The notes beneath the pieces are model-generated. The model searched no databases and had not been told where the DNA came from. It saw nothing but the letters and a program-made list of their open reading frames with translations. The position numbers and the translations under genes were made by a program. A stretch of 7,022 nt of DNA from an uncultured Lachnospira sp. (GTDB lineage: Bacteria; Bacillota; Clostridia; Lachnospirales; Lachnospiraceae), in assembly GCA_934358235.1 (NCBI GenBank), contig CAKRKK010000126.1:1-7022 (forward strand). Reading direction: 5' to 3'. Below are positions 4,861 through 7,022 of the stretch, piece by piece. The first letter of the stretch is position 1; every line of letters starts with the position of its first letter.

Positions 4861-4940
4861 TTATTAAAGAAGCGCTGATTATTAAAAAGCACTGATTATT
4901 AAAGAAGCACTAATAATTAAAAGAGCACTAATTAGAGAAG
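4852..4940 (+). repeat. 17-19-bp tandem repeat starting inside the end of the glycosylase gene
   Basis: Five units, 4852-4869, 4870-4886, 4887-4904, 4905-4923 and 4924-4940, are variants of AAGCACTAATTATTAAAG. The first unit contains the last two glycosylase codons (Lys, His) and its TAA stop; the other four are non-coding. Unit length is not a multiple of three, but expansion downstream of the stop has no coding effect. I see no GC-rich stem in the array, so no standard terminator. The following 4941-5027 is AT-rich with nothing recognisable. Confidence 0.88.
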
Positions 4941-5027
4941 TAAATAAAGAAGAACTGACAAGTTATAAATGCAAAATAAAAAATGTATAATGAAAAAGTA
5001 AAATCATTAATATATTTGAATTAGTTG

Positions 5028-5056
5028 TTGACAAATTATTGGCTGGGTGCTATCTT
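5028..5056 (+). promoter_or_regulatory. Sigma-A promoter of groES-groEL
   Basis: TTGACA (5028-5033) is a perfect -35 and TATCTT (5051-5056) a good -10, with an ideal 17-base spacer. Transcription would begin near 5063, just before the CIRCE operator, as is normal for class I heat-shock operons in Firmicutes. The leader to the groES ATG is about 105 bases. Confidence 0.88.
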
Positions 5057-5069
5057 ATCGTTATCGGGA

Positions 5070-5096
5070 TTAGCACTCATAAGAATTGAGTGCTAA
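5070..5096 (+). promoter_or_regulatory. CIRCE operator (HrcA binding site)
   Basis: TTAGCACTC and GAGTGCTAA are separated by 9 bases, an exact match to the canonical CIRCE inverted repeat. HrcA binds this site and represses the operon until heat or misfolded protein titrates it through GroE. It lies just after the predicted transcription start, so it acts on DNA as operator and also sits in the mRNA leader. A smaller imperfect stem (GCTG 5126-5129 with CAGC 5147-5150, and ACAC with GTGT inside) follows in the leader; its relevance is unknown. Confidence 0.97.
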
Positions 5097-5168
5097 CAGA
5101 CAATAAAAGCGATTATGTATAGATAGCTGCCACACTACGTGTCAGACAGCGGAAAGGTGGATTATATT

Positions 5169-5456
5169 ATGAAGTTAGTACCATTAGGAGACAGAGTTGT
5201 AATTAAGGCATTAGTTGCAGAAGAAACTACAAAGTCAGGCATCGTATTACCAGGACAGGCAAAGGAAAAGCCATCACAGGCAGAGGTAGTTGCAGTAGGA
5301 CCTGGCGGAGTTGTAGATGGTAAGGAAGTTACAATGCAGGTTAAGCCGGGAGATAAAGTAATATATTCTAAGTACGCAGGAACAGAAGTTAAGCTTGAGG
5401 ATGAAGAATATATTGTAGTTAAGCAGAATGATATTCTTGCAGTAATTGAGGATTAA
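5169..5456 (+). CDS. groES: Co-chaperonin GroES
   Basis: A 95-residue cytoplasmic co-chaperonin forming the heptameric lid on GroEL. It starts MKLVPLGDRVVIK, the standard GroES opening. The mobile loop lies at about 17-33 with the GroEL-binding IVL at 25-27, followed by AEVVAVGPGG (38-47) and the C-terminal NDILAVIED. Length is typical of the family (94-97). The frame is open to an upstream ATG at 5139, but AGGTGG at 5155-5160 lies eight bases before the ATG at 5169, and family alignment demands that start. It is the first gene of the CIRCE-controlled operon, 55 bases before groEL. Confidence 0.97.
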   Translation: MKLVPLGDRVVIKALVAEETTKSGIVLPGQAKEKPSQAEVVAVGPGGVVDGKEVTMQVKPGDKVIYSKYAGTEVKLEDEEYIVVKQNDILAVIED

Positions 5457-5480
5457 TTATAAATATTCATTATAAATATT
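5456..5480 (+). repeat. 12-bp direct repeat at the end of groES
   Basis: ATTATAAATATT occurs at 5456-5467 and 5469-5480, separated by one base. The first copy begins on the last base of the groES stop codon. The groES-groEL spacer is otherwise AT-rich and leads to the groEL ribosome binding site. Chance is possible in such AT-rich DNA. Confidence 0.55.
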
Positions 5481-5490
5481 ATATTGTTGA

Positions 5491-7022
<1,532 letters not shown>

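Noticed and set aside
5139..5168. Ten-codon N-terminal extension of GroES
   Set aside because: It lies in the leader, includes the ribosome binding site, and does not fit the GroES family start.

Overview
The window looks like an AT-rich chromosomal segment from a spore-forming Clostridia, most likely a Lachnospiraceae-type anaerobe. This rests on the CotJ spore-coat genes, a CIRCE-controlled groES-groEL operon, strong GGAGG-type ribosome binding sites, and a small protein plus amidase lipoprotein of a style familiar from that group. I cannot name a species from sequence alone.

Left part (1-1381, + strand): a probable divergent promoter region, then a 63-residue protein of unknown function whose end overlaps by 8 bases the start of a lipoprotein N-acetylmuramoyl-L-alanine amidase. 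The amidase has an acidic Asp/Thr/Glu linker built from a 15-bp tandem repeat.

Middle part (1382-3627, - strand, convergent with the amidase): a cotJA-cotJB-cotJC spore-coat operon. cotJA (47 codons) is intact and overlaps cotJB. CotJB carries an unusual N-terminal extension of about 100 residues, rich in Asn, Ser and Cys, with seven Tyr/Cys-led pentapeptides. cotJC is only an N-terminal remnant: the family sequence stops after 32 residues, exactly at a short palindrome, and the reading frame ends 23 codons later in unrelated sequence. Upstream on the same strand lies a transglutaminase-like lipoprotein.

Right part (3628-7022): a regulatory gap of about 360 bases with a palindrome over a likely promoter and a 21/22-bp tandem repeat, then an OGG1-type 8-oxoguanine DNA glycosylase (+). 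About 300 bases without a gene follow. They hold a 17-19-bp tandem repeat that starts in the last codons of the glycosylase, an AT-rich stretch with nothing recognisable (4941-5027), and the sigma-A promoter and CIRCE operator of groES-groEL. groEL is open to the window edge and lacks roughly its last 37-40 codons.

Functionally the window mixes envelope or spore-surface genes (amidase, CotJ, transglutaminase-like protein) with stress and maintenance genes (Ogg, GroES, GroEL). The main surprises are the broken cotJC, the repeat-built CotJB extension, and several unrelated short tandem-repeat arrays, two or three of which run across stop codons. I saw no CRISPR array, RNA gene, intact mobile element or clear defence system.
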